64,000 nucleotides of DNA from Micavibrio sp. (GTDB lineage: Bacteria; Pseudomonadota; Alphaproteobacteria; Micavibrionales; Micavibrionaceae), in contig BQJE01000001.1 in the NCBI GenBank assembly GCA_021604545.1, forward strand, positions 479,444 to 543,443, read 5' to 3'. This document shows positions 24,088-33,161 of the stretch, in pieces. Position 1 is the first letter of the stretch. Every line of letters begins with the position of its first letter. The notes below the pieces were generated by a model. The model had not been told where the DNA came from. It was given only the letters and a program-made list of their open reading frames with translations, and ran no database searches. Made by a program: the position numbers and the translations under genes.

Positions 24088-24498
24088 TTATAAGCGCTTC
24101 TCGTATGTCATATGTTCAATGGCTGGATTAGAACGTATATCAAGGTCCTGTGGGCGGCCAAAGTCTGCTTGTATGCGTTCCCACATAATACCCAAATCAC
24201 TATTTTTTTTATGTCCCCGAACTTGGCATAATCTTAAAATTCCTTTGTTTATAGATGCTTGATCCACATAGCCGGATACCAATGTGCCGTCTGGGTATTG
24301 AGCATTTGTAAGATAGGTATTCAGTTCTTCCTCATCTCTTTCAAGTGTAACTCTATATAGATAGCTGTCCCCAGACTTTTGAAAGCCAAAATTTTCTACG
24401 ACTTTGCCAATAATAAAAGAGGGCATTGTGCCGCGCTGCACTAGGTGCAAATCGTTAGTAATGAAGGCATGTTCTTCAGAAAGGTTCCATTTGTTCAT
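24088..24498 (-). CDS. Uncharacterised protein between smc and atpI (136 aa)
   Basis: I do not recognise this protein. It looks soluble and beta-containing (VQRGTMPSFIIGKVVENFGF, SYLYRVTLERDEEELNTYL, GTLVSGYVDQASINKGILRLC), with a C-terminal tail ending HMTYEKRL. No signal peptide or membrane segment. It follows smc on the same strand after 70 bp and precedes atpI by 43 bp. No Shine-Dalgarno stands out. Confidence 0.6.
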   Translation of the reverse strand: MNKWNLSEEHAFITNDLHLVQRGTMPSFIIGKVVENFGFQKSGDSYLYRVTLERDEEELNTYLTNAQYPDGTLVSGYVDQASINKGILRLCQVRGHKKNSDLGIMWERIQADFGRPQDLDIRSNPAIEHMTYEKRL

Positions 24499-24568
24499 GG
24501 CTAAATCTCTTCAACAACTATCTAAAGCTGCTGAAACTAGTACATTTTCCAGAATTGTGCAAGTTTAT

Positions 24569-27500
24569 TTAAGCAGCCTCAAGGAAATCAAAACTCTGTT
24601 GGAGATCAACGGAGACGAGTTGCGAGACGCCTTTTTCAGCCATCGTCACCCCATACAAACGATCCATCCGTGCCATGGTCAGGCGGTGGTGAGTGATGAT
24701 CAAAAATTTTGTTTCACCGCGCTCGGCAATATCATCGAGCAGATCACAAACGCGGTCGACATTGGCATCATCAAGCGGCGCATCAATCTCATCCAGCACG
24801 CAGATCGGCGATGGATTGGTCAGGAACATCGCAAAAATGAGCGCGATGGATGCCAGAGTTTGTTCACCACCGGAAAGCAGGGACATTGCCTGCAAAGTTT
24901 TGCCGGGTGGTTGGGCGAAGATTTCAAGGCCGGCGCCTAGCGGGTCTTTTGAATCAGGAGAGTCAATTAAGGCCAGATGCGCTTTACCGCCACCAAAGAG
25001 ACGGGTGAAGAGATCCTGGAAATGGGCGTTGACATGTTCAAAAGCGGCGAGAAGACGCTCGCGGGCTTCTTTGTTAATCTCGGCAATGCCGCCGCGCAGT
25101 TCGGCTATAGCTTCGGCCAGATCGTTGCGTTCATGCAAGAGTGTGGCGAGTTCGGCTTCTAATTCTTGTGTTTCATCATCGGCGCGCAAATTGACCGGGC
25201 CGATATTGTCACGCTCGCGGCTGATCTTTTCTTTCTTGGCACGTAAGGATTCAACATCCTGGCCTTCGGGGTTCGATGTCAGATGTTCGGTCAGCTCTTG
25301 TGGCTCCATATCGAAATGCTCTTTGACGGAGGCTTTGGTGCCTTCCATTTGTTCCCTGAGGGTGTCGAGTGTGGCTTGGGCATGGGCGCGAGATTCGCGG
25401 GCTTCACCCAGCATGGACTCGGCTTGTTTGAGGGCCTTGCCGGTCTCGGAAACTTCGTTTTCACATTTGGCCAGAGCATCGGCAGCGTCTTGGCGCTGTT
25501 TTTCCAGATCAGTGATGCGGGTTAAAAGTTCTTCTTTGCCTTTTTGGGAATCTTTTGGCTGGCGTTTTAATTCTTCGAGTTTGCCCTCGAGCATTTCATC
25601 GCGCTCACCCAGATCTTTCAGACGTTCAGTCGCACGGATTGAGCGGTTTTTAAGGTTGATGCGCTCATCGGAAATCGCGTGGAGGCGGGCTTTGCGGCTG
25701 TTTTGTTCTTGCTGGTATAGGTCGAAGGCACGCATGGCGGCCTGGTGGGCGCTGCGGGCATCGAGCAGGGCTTGCTTAACCTCATCAGCATTTTCGGTTT
25801 GCTCGTCGTCTTCGGTTTCTTCGTAGACGGAAAGAAGCGTTTTTTCTTTCTCGATGGTTTTTTGTAGCTCGGCGATGTCTTCAGCGGCAGTGGCAATGGT
25901 TTCTTTCAGGCGGGCATTTTCACTGTCGCGTTTGGCTTGTTCTTCGTGGGCGTTGCCTTGGCTTTGGCGGAGTTCGGTGAGTTTGGCGTGGGTTTCGCGC
26001 AGCTCTGCCTGTAGAGATTCATGTTTCTGGCGGCTTTCTTCTTGCTGATTGATGCTGCGTTCCAGCGCTTTTTCAGCAGCGGCGAACAGCTCAGCAATTT
26101 GTGGGCGTTTTTTCTCTAACTCGCCAAGCTTGTTTTTTTGCTCAAGATGCAGGGAATGGCGGTCTGTGGCCGTGGATTTAACGCGGTAGCCATCCCAGCG
26201 CCAGTAGGTGCCGCTTGACGATACCAGTGACTGGCCGGGGGCAAGGTCTTGTACGAGGCGATCGCCATCGGATTCATTTTGCACAAAGCCGATTTGGCTG
26301 AGGGAAAGATGCAGGGCTTCGGGTGCCTTTATATGGGGCAGAAGTGATTGCGTGCCCTGGGGTAGAGAAGGCAGGTTGTTGATGCTGCGTTTGATCCAGC
26401 TGGATGGGGCGCTTTCTTCGAGTGAGGCCATGAGCGAGTCACCCAGTGCGCGGGACAGGGCCTTTTCAAAGCCGGTGTCGGCGGCGACTTGATCAAGGAC
26501 AGGTGAAAAACTTTCATCACTTTCCTGCTCAAAAAATGACTCCAGCATTGAGATTTCGGCATTAAATTCTGATTTTTTGCTCTCAATAGCGGTAAGGGCT
26601 GTGCGCTCTTCATTGGCGCGTTTTTGCGCGCTTTGTGCCGTTTCATAAGCGGCGGCCATATCTTCATCTATTTTCTTAGCTTTTTCTTCTAAGTCGCTAA
26701 TTTTACGATTTAATTCCTTAATATACTTTTCCTGCCCGGCTTGACCTACCAGCGCCTCATACTCGCTTTGGGCCTTGTCCTTGCGGGCGGTGACGATTTC
26801 GATGCGGTCTTCGTTTTGGGTGATTTGCTGTGCCAGGGATTCTTTGCGGGCGCGGGATTCAGCTGCACTTTCCATGAGGGCGGTGTGTTTTTCCTCCAGC
26901 GCGAGGACTTTCTTTTCCAGCTCTGCGCGGGTTTTGTCCTTTTCCTCAAGCTTGCCGCTTTCCTGTTCCTGTTCGGCCAGGAGTTTCTTTTGCTCGCCTT
27001 CCATGCGCTCCATGAGCTCTGTGCTCTCTTTGAGGATATTGCTCTCATGCTCATGATCGGTTTTGGTTTGGGCGATTTGCTCTTTGGTTTCCTCCAAAAG
27101 CTGCTCGAGGCGGTTGCTTTCGTCCTCAAGGCGCTGCAGGGCGATCTTTTGTGTCTGCACAGTGGCCGCGATTTCAGCTTCTTGCTGACGTAAAGGCGGT
27201 AGTTCCTCGGATTGGGTAGCTTGCGTTTTGGTTAGTTGCGTCACCGTGGCGAATTTATCGGCGACGATGCTTTCACTTTTTTCAAAGCGGTCCTGATTTT
27301 TCTGGATACGTTCGTGCAGATTGTTCCATTCAAGATGAGCGACGGTCAATTCAAGCTGGCGGATCTGGGCGTTGATATTGCGGTAGCGGCTTGCCTGACG
27401 AGCCTGGCGCTTAAGGGCGGCAAGACGACCTTCCATGGAGGCGACGATATCTTCAACGCGGAGTAGATTGCCATCGGCGGCTTTGAGGCGAAGTTCGGCT

Positions 27501-28042
27501 TCATGGCGGCGCGCATACAGGCCGGAAATACCGGCGGATTCTTCGAGGATCAAACGGCGTTCCAGCGGCTTGGAGTCGATGATTTTGGTCACGCGTCCTT
27601 GTGAGACGAGGGCGGGGGAGCCTGAGCCGATGACACTGTCTGCAAAAAGCATCTGGACATCGCGGGCACGCACGTTGCGGCCATTGATTTTGTAATTTGA
27701 GCCGTGATCTTTTTCAATTTTACGCACGACTTCGATTTCATCACTGGCATTATAAGCGGCAGGCGCGTCACGGGCAGTATTGCCCAGAAGAAGAGAAACT
27801 TCGGCGATGTTGCGGGCGGTGCGTTTGGCTGTGCCGGAAAAGATAACATTTTCCATGCTGCCTGCACCGCGCATGCGTTTGGCGGAGTTTTCGCCCATGA
27901 CCCAACGCAAAGCCTCTACCAGATTGGACTTACCACAACCATTGGGCCCGACAATACCGGTCAGGCCGTTGCCGATGTCTAGTTCGGTACGGTCAACGAA
28001 GGATTTAAAGCCATTCAAACGTAAACGATTAAATTGAATCAT
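24569..28042 (-). CDS. smc: Chromosome segregation ATPase SMC
   Basis: An SMC condensin of 1157 residues: N-terminal ABC half with Walker A GPNGCGKS (residues 32-39) and LRWVMGE, two long coiled-coil arms, a hinge in the middle (about 505-635), and a C-terminal half with the ABC signature LLSGGEQTLASIALIFAM and Walker B ICVLDEIDAPLDDANVDR, then the H-loop IITHHRLTM. All ATPase residues are intact. In alphaproteobacteria smc commonly follows mutY-DUF721-dsbA genes; here the same set is present but spread by inserted genes. Confidence 0.97.
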   Translation of the reverse strand: MIQFNRLRLNGFKSFVDRTELDIGNGLTGIVGPNGCGKSNLVEALRWVMGENSAKRMRGAGSMENVIFSGTAKRTARNIAEVSLLLGNTARDAPAAYNASDEIEVVRKIEKDHGSNYKINGRNVRARDVQMLFADSVIGSGSPALVSQGRVTKIIDSKPLERRLILEESAGISGLYARRHEAELRLKAADGNLLRVEDIVASMEGRLAALKRQARQASRYRNINAQIRQLELTVAHLEWNNLHERIQKNQDRFEKSESIVADKFATVTQLTKTQATQSEELPPLRQQEAEIAATVQTQKIALQRLEDESNRLEQLLEETKEQIAQTKTDHEHESNILKESTELMERMEGEQKKLLAEQEQESGKLEEKDKTRAELEKKVLALEEKHTALMESAAESRARKESLAQQITQNEDRIEIVTARKDKAQSEYEALVGQAGQEKYIKELNRKISDLEEKAKKIDEDMAAAYETAQSAQKRANEERTALTAIESKKSEFNAEISMLESFFEQESDESFSPVLDQVAADTGFEKALSRALGDSLMASLEESAPSSWIKRSINNLPSLPQGTQSLLPHIKAPEALHLSLSQIGFVQNESDGDRLVQDLAPGQSLVSSSGTYWRWDGYRVKSTATDRHSLHLEQKNKLGELEKKRPQIAELFAAAEKALERSINQQEESRQKHESLQAELRETHAKLTELRQSQGNAHEEQAKRDSENARLKETIATAAEDIAELQKTIEKEKTLLSVYEETEDDEQTENADEVKQALLDARSAHQAAMRAFDLYQQEQNSRKARLHAISDERINLKNRSIRATERLKDLGERDEMLEGKLEELKRQPKDSQKGKEELLTRITDLEKQRQDAADALAKCENEVSETGKALKQAESMLGEARESRAHAQATLDTLREQMEGTKASVKEHFDMEPQELTEHLTSNPEGQDVESLRAKKEKISRERDNIGPVNLRADDETQELEAELATLLHERNDLAEAIAELRGGIAEINKEARERLLAAFEHVNAHFQDLFTRLFGGGKAHLALIDSPDSKDPLGAGLEIFAQPPGKTLQAMSLLSGGEQTLASIALIFAMFLTNPSPICVLDEIDAPLDDANVDRVCDLLDDIAERGETKFLIITHHRLTMARMDRLYGVTMAEKGVSQLVSVDLQQSFDFLEAA

Positions 28043-28060
28043 AGGGTTATCAGTTTCTTT

Positions 28061-28909
28061 TTACTCAGTGCTCGGTTCTGTTTCAGGAGCAGCCTTTGCT
28101 TTGGCTGCATCATCAACGGCTTTGGTAAAGCTTTTCAGTGGCATCCCGCCACGAAGCATGGTTTCTCCAATCGCAAAAGTCGGCGTTGAATTAATTTCAT
28201 ATTTTTCCTGCGCGCTTTTCATACGGGCGAGGATGCCATCGCGCAATTCTTCGTTGTTGATGCAGGCATCGAATTCTGCGCCGCTTAGACCTGCCAGCTG
28301 GGCATTTTGTTTGAGATATTTTATATAGTTGGCGTCATAGGCCCAGTCATCCTGAGTTTCAAAAAGAAGCTTGATGAAGCTAAAATAGCGCCCTTCCGGT
28401 AGGCAGCGCGCAGTCATAGATGCCTCCAGTGCCGGTTTATTGAGTGGAAAATCGTTAAAAACCAGAGATGCTTTACCGGTATCTATGGACTGCTCTTTAA
28501 GCTGAGGAAACATGTCTTTATGAAAGTGACCGCAATGACCGCAGGTAAGTGAGGCAAATTCATAGATTGTTACGGGGGCGTCAGGGTTGCCGATCCGTCT
28601 TTCTTTAAGGGCAGCTTTGACGTCTATAGTGGCTGTGCCTGTGGTTTCGGCTGGCGTTGTATCACTTTCGAAGAATTCTTCCTCTTCAGCAGGGGTCTCT
28701 TCCGCGATTTCAATTTCATTAGCGCTATGAGCGCCTTCCGATTCTGCGGCAACCAGTTCGACAGCCTCTGTCGAACCTATATATGGGGTTGTTGAATCGG
28801 AAGATGGTTCGCTTGCAACAAATTGGGTTGAAAACATATTTGAAAACAAGCCGATAGCGCATATTGCTAACAACAGAACAATGGCTATGATTTTGCTTCG
28901 ATTAGGCAT
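28061..28909 (-). CDS. DsbA/Com1-type thiol-disulfide oxidoreductase, membrane-anchored
   Basis: The N-terminal hydrophobic helix (residues 6-25) serves as anchor or signal. An acidic linker (about 50-95) follows, then a thioredoxin-fold domain with CGHC at residues 123-126 (ASLTCGHCGHFH). Downstream landmarks are ARCLPEGRYFSFIKLLFE, a helical insert with a second Cys (DACINNEELRDGI), and the cis-Pro segment STPTFAIGETMLRGG. It probably oxidises or isomerises periplasmic protein thiols. It lies 18 bp before smc, the usual alphaproteobacterial pairing. Confidence 0.88.
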   Translation of the reverse strand: MPNRSKIIAIVLLLAICAIGLFSNMFSTQFVASEPSSDSTTPYIGSTEAVELVAAESEGAHSANEIEIAEETPAEEEEFFESDTTPAETTGTATIDVKAALKERRIGNPDAPVTIYEFASLTCGHCGHFHKDMFPQLKEQSIDTGKASLVFNDFPLNKPALEASMTARCLPEGRYFSFIKLLFETQDDWAYDANYIKYLKQNAQLAGLSGAEFDACINNEELRDGILARMKSAQEKYEINSTPTFAIGETMLRGGMPLKSFTKAVDDAAKAKAAPETEPSTE

Positions 28910-29020
28910 CCCGGCTCCAAAAATATCAGTACAGACAAGATTTCTATAGAAAATCTCTGGAAAATGCCACTTTTAAAGTAGGGTGGGCCTCATTTTTCTG
29001 TCGATAGGATTGAGATATGT

Positions 29021-30139
29021 CTAAAGAACGTTGTTTTTATCGAAAAATACGAGATCAACTCGATCGAGCGGCTGTGTCTTGGTCTGTGTACCCAGAGCAC
29101 GAACATCGATACGTTTGGGGTCAATGTCTTTTTCGATCAGATAGGCCCGGATCGAGATAGCCCGGCTTAGCGATAAGCGGCGGGCGCTGCTTTGTCCATC
29201 TCCGGAAGGGGTGGCGTAGGCCTGAACCTGGATACGCAAGTCAGGGTTTTGCTTTAAAACCTGCAGTGCTTTGTTGTCAAAGGTTTTTCTGGTCTTTTGG
29301 TCCAACTCAGTCACTCCGGGCGCAAAGGGAAACGATATAATCTGCTGAGCGCTATATTCGACGTCCATAGGTTTGGGGGCCGATGTGGGTTGTTTTCTTG
29401 CCTGTCTTATTGGTCGTGGTTCAGGAGCAAGAGCGGGTGGAGGCTCGGGTTCGTCTATGATGGGTGGTGCCTCGATTTCTTTATCTATGTTTTTTTCTAT
29501 ACTGGCCAGCACGTCTTGCGCACTGGGCTCTATAAGTGTTTCCCTCGTTATTGGCTGTCTGGCAGCAAGAGTTTGTTCGATAAAGCTTTTTGATGCATGG
29601 AGTTTTGCCGGCCTTTTCTTTGGAAGTGGTGGTAAGCGGGATGCTGCCGGCTCAATGTCAGAAATTTGAGATTCCAATATAGGCTGCAATACAGCAGTTT
29701 TTTCTGTATGTGGCTTTTTCTCCGGTACGGGAGGATGGCCGAATGTAGGTGAGGGATTGTGCCCAATCAGGGCCTCCGGTGTTGTTAACTTGTATACGGG
29801 AATTTTCTCCACCGGCTTGACGGGTGCCATCGGGGTAAGAACGATATCGTCTTTTTTCGGTTCTTTAGGCGCTACGGTAATATGGGGTTTGAATTCAGGG
29901 TTTAGAGAATTTTCTCTTGTTTCAATTTCGAGCGGAAATGTTTTTACCTCACCGTTGTCGTCACTATAACCGGTTAAAGGCGGGCGTTGTGGGTCAAACA
30001 TTGGTGGTGGGCGGTATTCCCGGATATCGTCAAGGGCGTCGAGGTTTACCTCTACATCAGCAGCCATAGTTGATGGTGCATGAACTGACATCCATGCTGT
30101 TAAAACAGCGATTGTTATAAAGAGCTTAAATCTAAACAT
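29021..30139 (-). CDS. OmpA-family (peptidoglycan-binding) protein with proline-rich linker
   Basis: A signal peptide (residues 1-26, ending STMAAD) is followed by a ~230-residue Pro/Lys/Glu-rich disordered region and a C-terminal OmpA-like domain (about residues 265-370: ISFPFAPGVTELDQKTRKTF, QVLKQNPDLRIQVQAYATPS, RRLSLSRAISIRAYLIEK, RIDVRALG). The NxxL...R-type peptidoglycan contact region is only loosely kept. It may tether the envelope to the wall, as Pal does, but there is no lipobox Cys, so I do not call it Pal. It sits 12 bp after suhB. Confidence 0.8.
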   Translation of the reverse strand: MFRFKLFITIAVLTAWMSVHAPSTMAADVEVNLDALDDIREYRPPPMFDPQRPPLTGYSDDNGEVKTFPLEIETRENSLNPEFKPHITVAPKEPKKDDIVLTPMAPVKPVEKIPVYKLTTPEALIGHNPSPTFGHPPVPEKKPHTEKTAVLQPILESQISDIEPAASRLPPLPKKRPAKLHASKSFIEQTLAARQPITRETLIEPSAQDVLASIEKNIDKEIEAPPIIDEPEPPPALAPEPRPIRQARKQPTSAPKPMDVEYSAQQIISFPFAPGVTELDQKTRKTFDNKALQVLKQNPDLRIQVQAYATPSGDGQSSARRLSLSRAISIRAYLIEKDIDPKRIDVRALGTQTKTQPLDRVDLVFFDKNNVL

Positions 30140-30151
30140 TGTATAAACGGG

Positions 30152-30946
30152 CTAAATATTATTTAGCACTTTTTTCATCGGTTCATAAAGACCCTGATTG
30201 GCAGCCAGTATGTTTCCGGTTTCAACAGGATTGTTTTTATCACTGTCGAGGTCACAAATAAAGCCTCCGGCTTCCTTAACGATTAAAATGCCTGCAGCCA
30301 CATCCCAGGAATTTAGGTTTCGTTCCCAGAATCCTTCAAATCGACCGGCAGCTACATAGGCAAGATCAAGCGCTGCGGCACCAAAGCGTCGCAGCCCGGG
30401 CGCCATTGCCTGCACAGCATCGTATTCCTTTAGGAATAAATCTTTTTGCTTCTGCGCGCTACGTGGCGCGCCAGTGGCAATGGTTGCCATCATTAGATCT
30501 TCACGGCCCGACACACGCAGACGCTTGCGGCGCATAAAAGCCCCCTGACTTTTTTCAGCCGTAAACATTTCATCTTTGACCGGGTCATAAATGAGCCCGG
30601 CAACCAGCTCACCTTTTTCCTGCAAAGCAATGGAGATACACCAATGCGGAATACCGTGCAGGAAGTTTGTGGTGCCATCGAGCGGGTCAATGATCCATAG
30701 ATGATCCTTGTCCTTACCTTCGACGGAACCGCTTTCTTCCATCAGGAAAGAATAATCCGGGCGTGCATATTTAAGATCTTCAAAGATAATTTCCTCTGCG
30801 CGCTTGTCGGCAGCGGAAACAAAATCACCTGGGCCTTTTTTGGAGACCTGGAGTTGTTCAACTTCGCCAAAGTCGCGTATGAGCGAGCGTGCGGCTTTTT
30901 CAGCGGCGCGGGTCATGATGTTCATCAGTGGTGAGGTTTTTGCCAT
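30152..30946 (-). CDS. suhB: Inositol monophosphatase family protein (SuhB-like)
   Basis: A Mg-dependent phosphatase of 264 residues with metal-site motifs LMEESGS (Glu), DHLWIIDPLDGTTNFLHGIPHW, and SWDVAAGILIVKEAGG. SuhB-type members hydrolyse inositol-1-phosphate and, in E. coli, also join rRNA antitermination complexes; which role dominates here is unknown. The ATG overlaps the efp stop (TAATG). Confidence 0.9.
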   Translation of the reverse strand: MAKTSPLMNIMTRAAEKAARSLIRDFGEVEQLQVSKKGPGDFVSAADKRAEEIIFEDLKYARPDYSFLMEESGSVEGKDKDHLWIIDPLDGTTNFLHGIPHWCISIALQEKGELVAGLIYDPVKDEMFTAEKSQGAFMRRKRLRVSGREDLMMATIATGAPRSAQKQKDLFLKEYDAVQAMAPGLRRFGAAALDLAYVAAGRFEGFWERNLNSWDVAAGILIVKEAGGFICDLDSDKNNPVETGNILAANQGLYEPMKKVLNNI

Positions 30947-31512
30947 TAATCCTTGGCCCGCTCGACATAGGTGCCGTCTTCAGTTTTTACGACAATGCGT
31001 GTGCCGGATTCAACATGTGGCGGCACCATAACTTTTTCACCATTTTCAAGAGTGGCCGGTTTGTATGACGTTGTGGCGGTCTGGCCTTTGACGACAGGCT
31101 CGGCTTCGGTGATTTCAAGAGTTACTGTGGTGGGAAGGGTAACGCCAAGAGGTTGTTCTTCATAAGATTCTACTTCGACAATCATGCCTTCCTGTAGATA
31201 AGCGGCGGGAGAACCAATGATGTCTTTGGCTATGGTGATCTGCTCATAGTTTTCATTGTGCATAAAAGTGTACTGGTCACCTTCGGGATATAGATACTGG
31301 TACGATTCCTGTTCCAGGCGCACGCGTTCGACAGTTTCTTGGGTGCGAAAACGGACATTGTCCTTGCTGCCTGTTTTCAGGTCGCGTAATTCAACTTGTG
31401 CTACGGCAGCGCCTTTGCCCGGTTGAACAAGATCATTTTTTACAACGGCGCAGAGTCTGCCGTTATATTCGATGACATTGCCTGCACGTAATGTGTTTGC
31501 ATTAACCTTCAT
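30946..31512 (-). CDS. efp: Translation elongation factor P
   Basis: EF-P relieves ribosome stalling at consecutive prolines. The 188-residue protein has the three-barrel layout: KOW-like N-domain with VQPGKGAAVAQVELRDL, the middle OB domain (MIVEVESYEEQPLGVTLP) and the C-terminal OB domain ending PPHVESGTRIVVKTEDGTYVERAKD. The tip residue is Lys33 (PGKG), so lysine-type modification by an EpmA-like enzyme would be expected. It overlaps the DUF721 gene by four bases. Confidence 0.95.
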   Translation of the reverse strand: MKVNANTLRAGNVIEYNGRLCAVVKNDLVQPGKGAAVAQVELRDLKTGSKDNVRFRTQETVERVRLEQESYQYLYPEGDQYTFMHNENYEQITIAKDIIGSPAAYLQEGMIVEVESYEEQPLGVTLPTTVTLEITEAEPVVKGQTATTSYKPATLENGEKVMVPPHVESGTRIVVKTEDGTYVERAKD

Positions 31513-31976
31513 AGACTTTCTTCCATTAACATAGCTTCGCCCATACTTTCGAGCTTACGGCGTATTTCGGGGTCGCCGATATCATTTAGCATAGAAGATA
31601 GATGATTTTTTTCAGCGTCCGTCAAGGGCTTCCTTTGTTTTTTGGGCTTTGCGCCGTCTGTATTGGCCGGAACGTTCACAAAACGAATGGCGGTAATCCA
31701 GCGTTCACCGAATATCTGGTTGATACGTTCAAGGATCAGGTCTTTTTGGTAATGGAGCAGGGTGGCATCAGCGCTGGTCGTGGCTATATCAAGGGAGGCC
31801 TGCGGCTTTTTGCCTTCTTTATGTTTTATGTAGCGTAATTTGACCGGCTGGGCCTTTTGCGCCAGATCAGCGCCGACAATATCGTTCCAATGCGTCAGGA
31901 TGCGGCCCAGCGAAATATATTTGCGGGAAAAACTCTTGCCGGTGACACGGCGTGTGGCTTCGGAAACGGGTCGCAT
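31509..31976 (-). CDS. DUF721 (DciA-like) family protein
   Basis: A 155-residue DUF721 protein. The domain (about residues 20-115) includes YISLGRILTHWNDIVGADLAQKAQPVKLRY, DATLLHYQKDLILERINQIFGERWI and IRFVNVP. DUF721 includes DciA, the replicative-helicase operator of many bacteria; the alphaproteobacterial form beside mutY is plausible as such but unproven. The ATG at 31976 has AGGATC upstream; a TTG twelve codons earlier overlaps mutY and is less likely. It diverges from mutY across 29 bp. Confidence 0.85.
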   Translation of the reverse strand: MRPVSEATRRVTGKSFSRKYISLGRILTHWNDIVGADLAQKAQPVKLRYIKHKEGKKPQASLDIATTSADATLLHYQKDLILERINQIFGERWITAIRFVNVPANTDGAKPKKQRKPLTDAEKNHLSSMLNDIGDPEIRRKLESMGEAMLMEESL

Positions 31977-32005
31977 ATCTGATCCTGATTTGATAGATAG
32001 AAAGA

Positions 32006-33094
32006 ATGGCAAGTTTAAAGACTAACAACAAGAGGGACGCTAAAGACGTTCAAGAATTCCGGGGACAAATTTTGTCATGGTATGACAAACATGCCCGCAT
32101 CCTACCATGGCGAGCGGAAAAAGGGCAAAAAGCAGATCCTTATCATGTGTGGCTGTCTGAGATTATGCTTCAGCAGACTACGGTTGGCGCAGTTATTCCG
32201 TATTTCACGAAGTTTTTGAATAAATGGCCCCGTATTCAGGATTTGGCCGCGGCGGAGCGTGATGAGATTATGAGTGAATGGGCCGGGCTGGGATATTATG
32301 CCCGGGCACGTAATCTTCATAAATGCGCGCAGGTCGTTACCGAAGAGTTAAGCGGTGTGTTCCCACAGGATGAAGCAGCGCTGAAGGCCTTGCCAGGAAT
32401 TGGTGAATATACGAGCGCCGCGATTGCAGCGATAGCGTTTGATCGTCCTGCGACTGTCGTTGATGGAAATATTGAACGGATTATGGCACGATATTTTGCG
32501 GTGAAGGATGCTGTGCCGGGTGCGAAGAAAATATTAAAATCTCATGCGCATTATTTATCCGATGGACGCAAGGACAGGCCGGGGGATTATGCGCAGGCAC
32601 TGATGGATATCGGTGCCAGTATTTGTACGCCGCGTTCGCCCAAATGTGGTTTGTGTCCGATCAATCAAAAATGCAAAGCGCACAAGCAGGGTATAGAGGA
32701 AGAATTACCGGCACGGGAGAAGAAATTAGCCAAGCCACAAAAATTTGGTTTCGTTTACTGGGTGCAGGATAAACAAGGCCGAGTGCTTTTGCATCGTCGG
32801 TCGGAAAAAGGAATGCTCGGCGGTATGATTGGTTTGCCAACATCGAAATGGGTTGAGCGTAAGAAAAAACGTGGTGTTGAGCATCCGGATTATTTAGACG
32901 GAGTTGCTTTTGAGACAAAAGCTGCCAGCATTCATCATAGTTTCACTCATTTTGACCTGGAGCTGGCGTTAAAACGGGCTATATCAGTTAGTGTACTGGA
33001 AACACAGGATAATTACTTCTGGTGCGATAAAAGTGAGCTGAAAACTATAGGTTTCCCCTCTTTATTCAGCAAAGCTATTAGGCTCGGCGGCTAA
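32006..33094 (+). CDS. mutY: A/G-specific adenine glycosylase MutY
   Basis: MutY removes adenine mispaired with 8-oxoguanine. The 362-residue protein has LPWR and LSEIMLQQTTVGAVIPYF near the start, the HhH motif LPGIGEYTSAAIA, the catalytic Asp in TVVDGNIERIMAR, the [4Fe-4S] cluster CTPRSPKCGLCPINQKC, and a C-terminal Nudix-like 8-oxoG recognition domain (KPQKFGFVYWVQDKQGRVLL, HHSFTHFDLEL). The ATG at 32006 closely faces the DUF721 gene. Confidence 0.96.
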   Translation: MASLKTNNKRDAKDVQEFRGQILSWYDKHARILPWRAEKGQKADPYHVWLSEIMLQQTTVGAVIPYFTKFLNKWPRIQDLAAAERDEIMSEWAGLGYYARARNLHKCAQVVTEELSGVFPQDEAALKALPGIGEYTSAAIAAIAFDRPATVVDGNIERIMARYFAVKDAVPGAKKILKSHAHYLSDGRKDRPGDYAQALMDIGASICTPRSPKCGLCPINQKCKAHKQGIEEELPAREKKLAKPQKFGFVYWVQDKQGRVLLHRRSEKGMLGGMIGLPTSKWVERKKKRGVEHPDYLDGVAFETKAASIHHSFTHFDLELALKRAISVSVLETQDNYFWCDKSELKTIGFPSLFSKAIRLGG

Positions 33095-33161
33095 AGTTGC
33101 AGTTTATGGCCCAAAAGCCTATAATTATTAGGGCGTCGTAACAATTATAGAGCGGTAAATT

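Noticed and set aside
24693..25826. Long open frame on the plus strand opposite smc
   Set aside because: It is antisense to a fully conserved SMC reading frame, is Ser/Arg-rich with no coherent domain, and has no ribosome-binding site: a shadow of the coiled-coil coding sequence.
29021..30139. Naming the OmpA-like protein Pal
   Set aside because: It has an ordinary signal peptide without a lipobox cysteine, a long proline-rich linker and no link to tolB.
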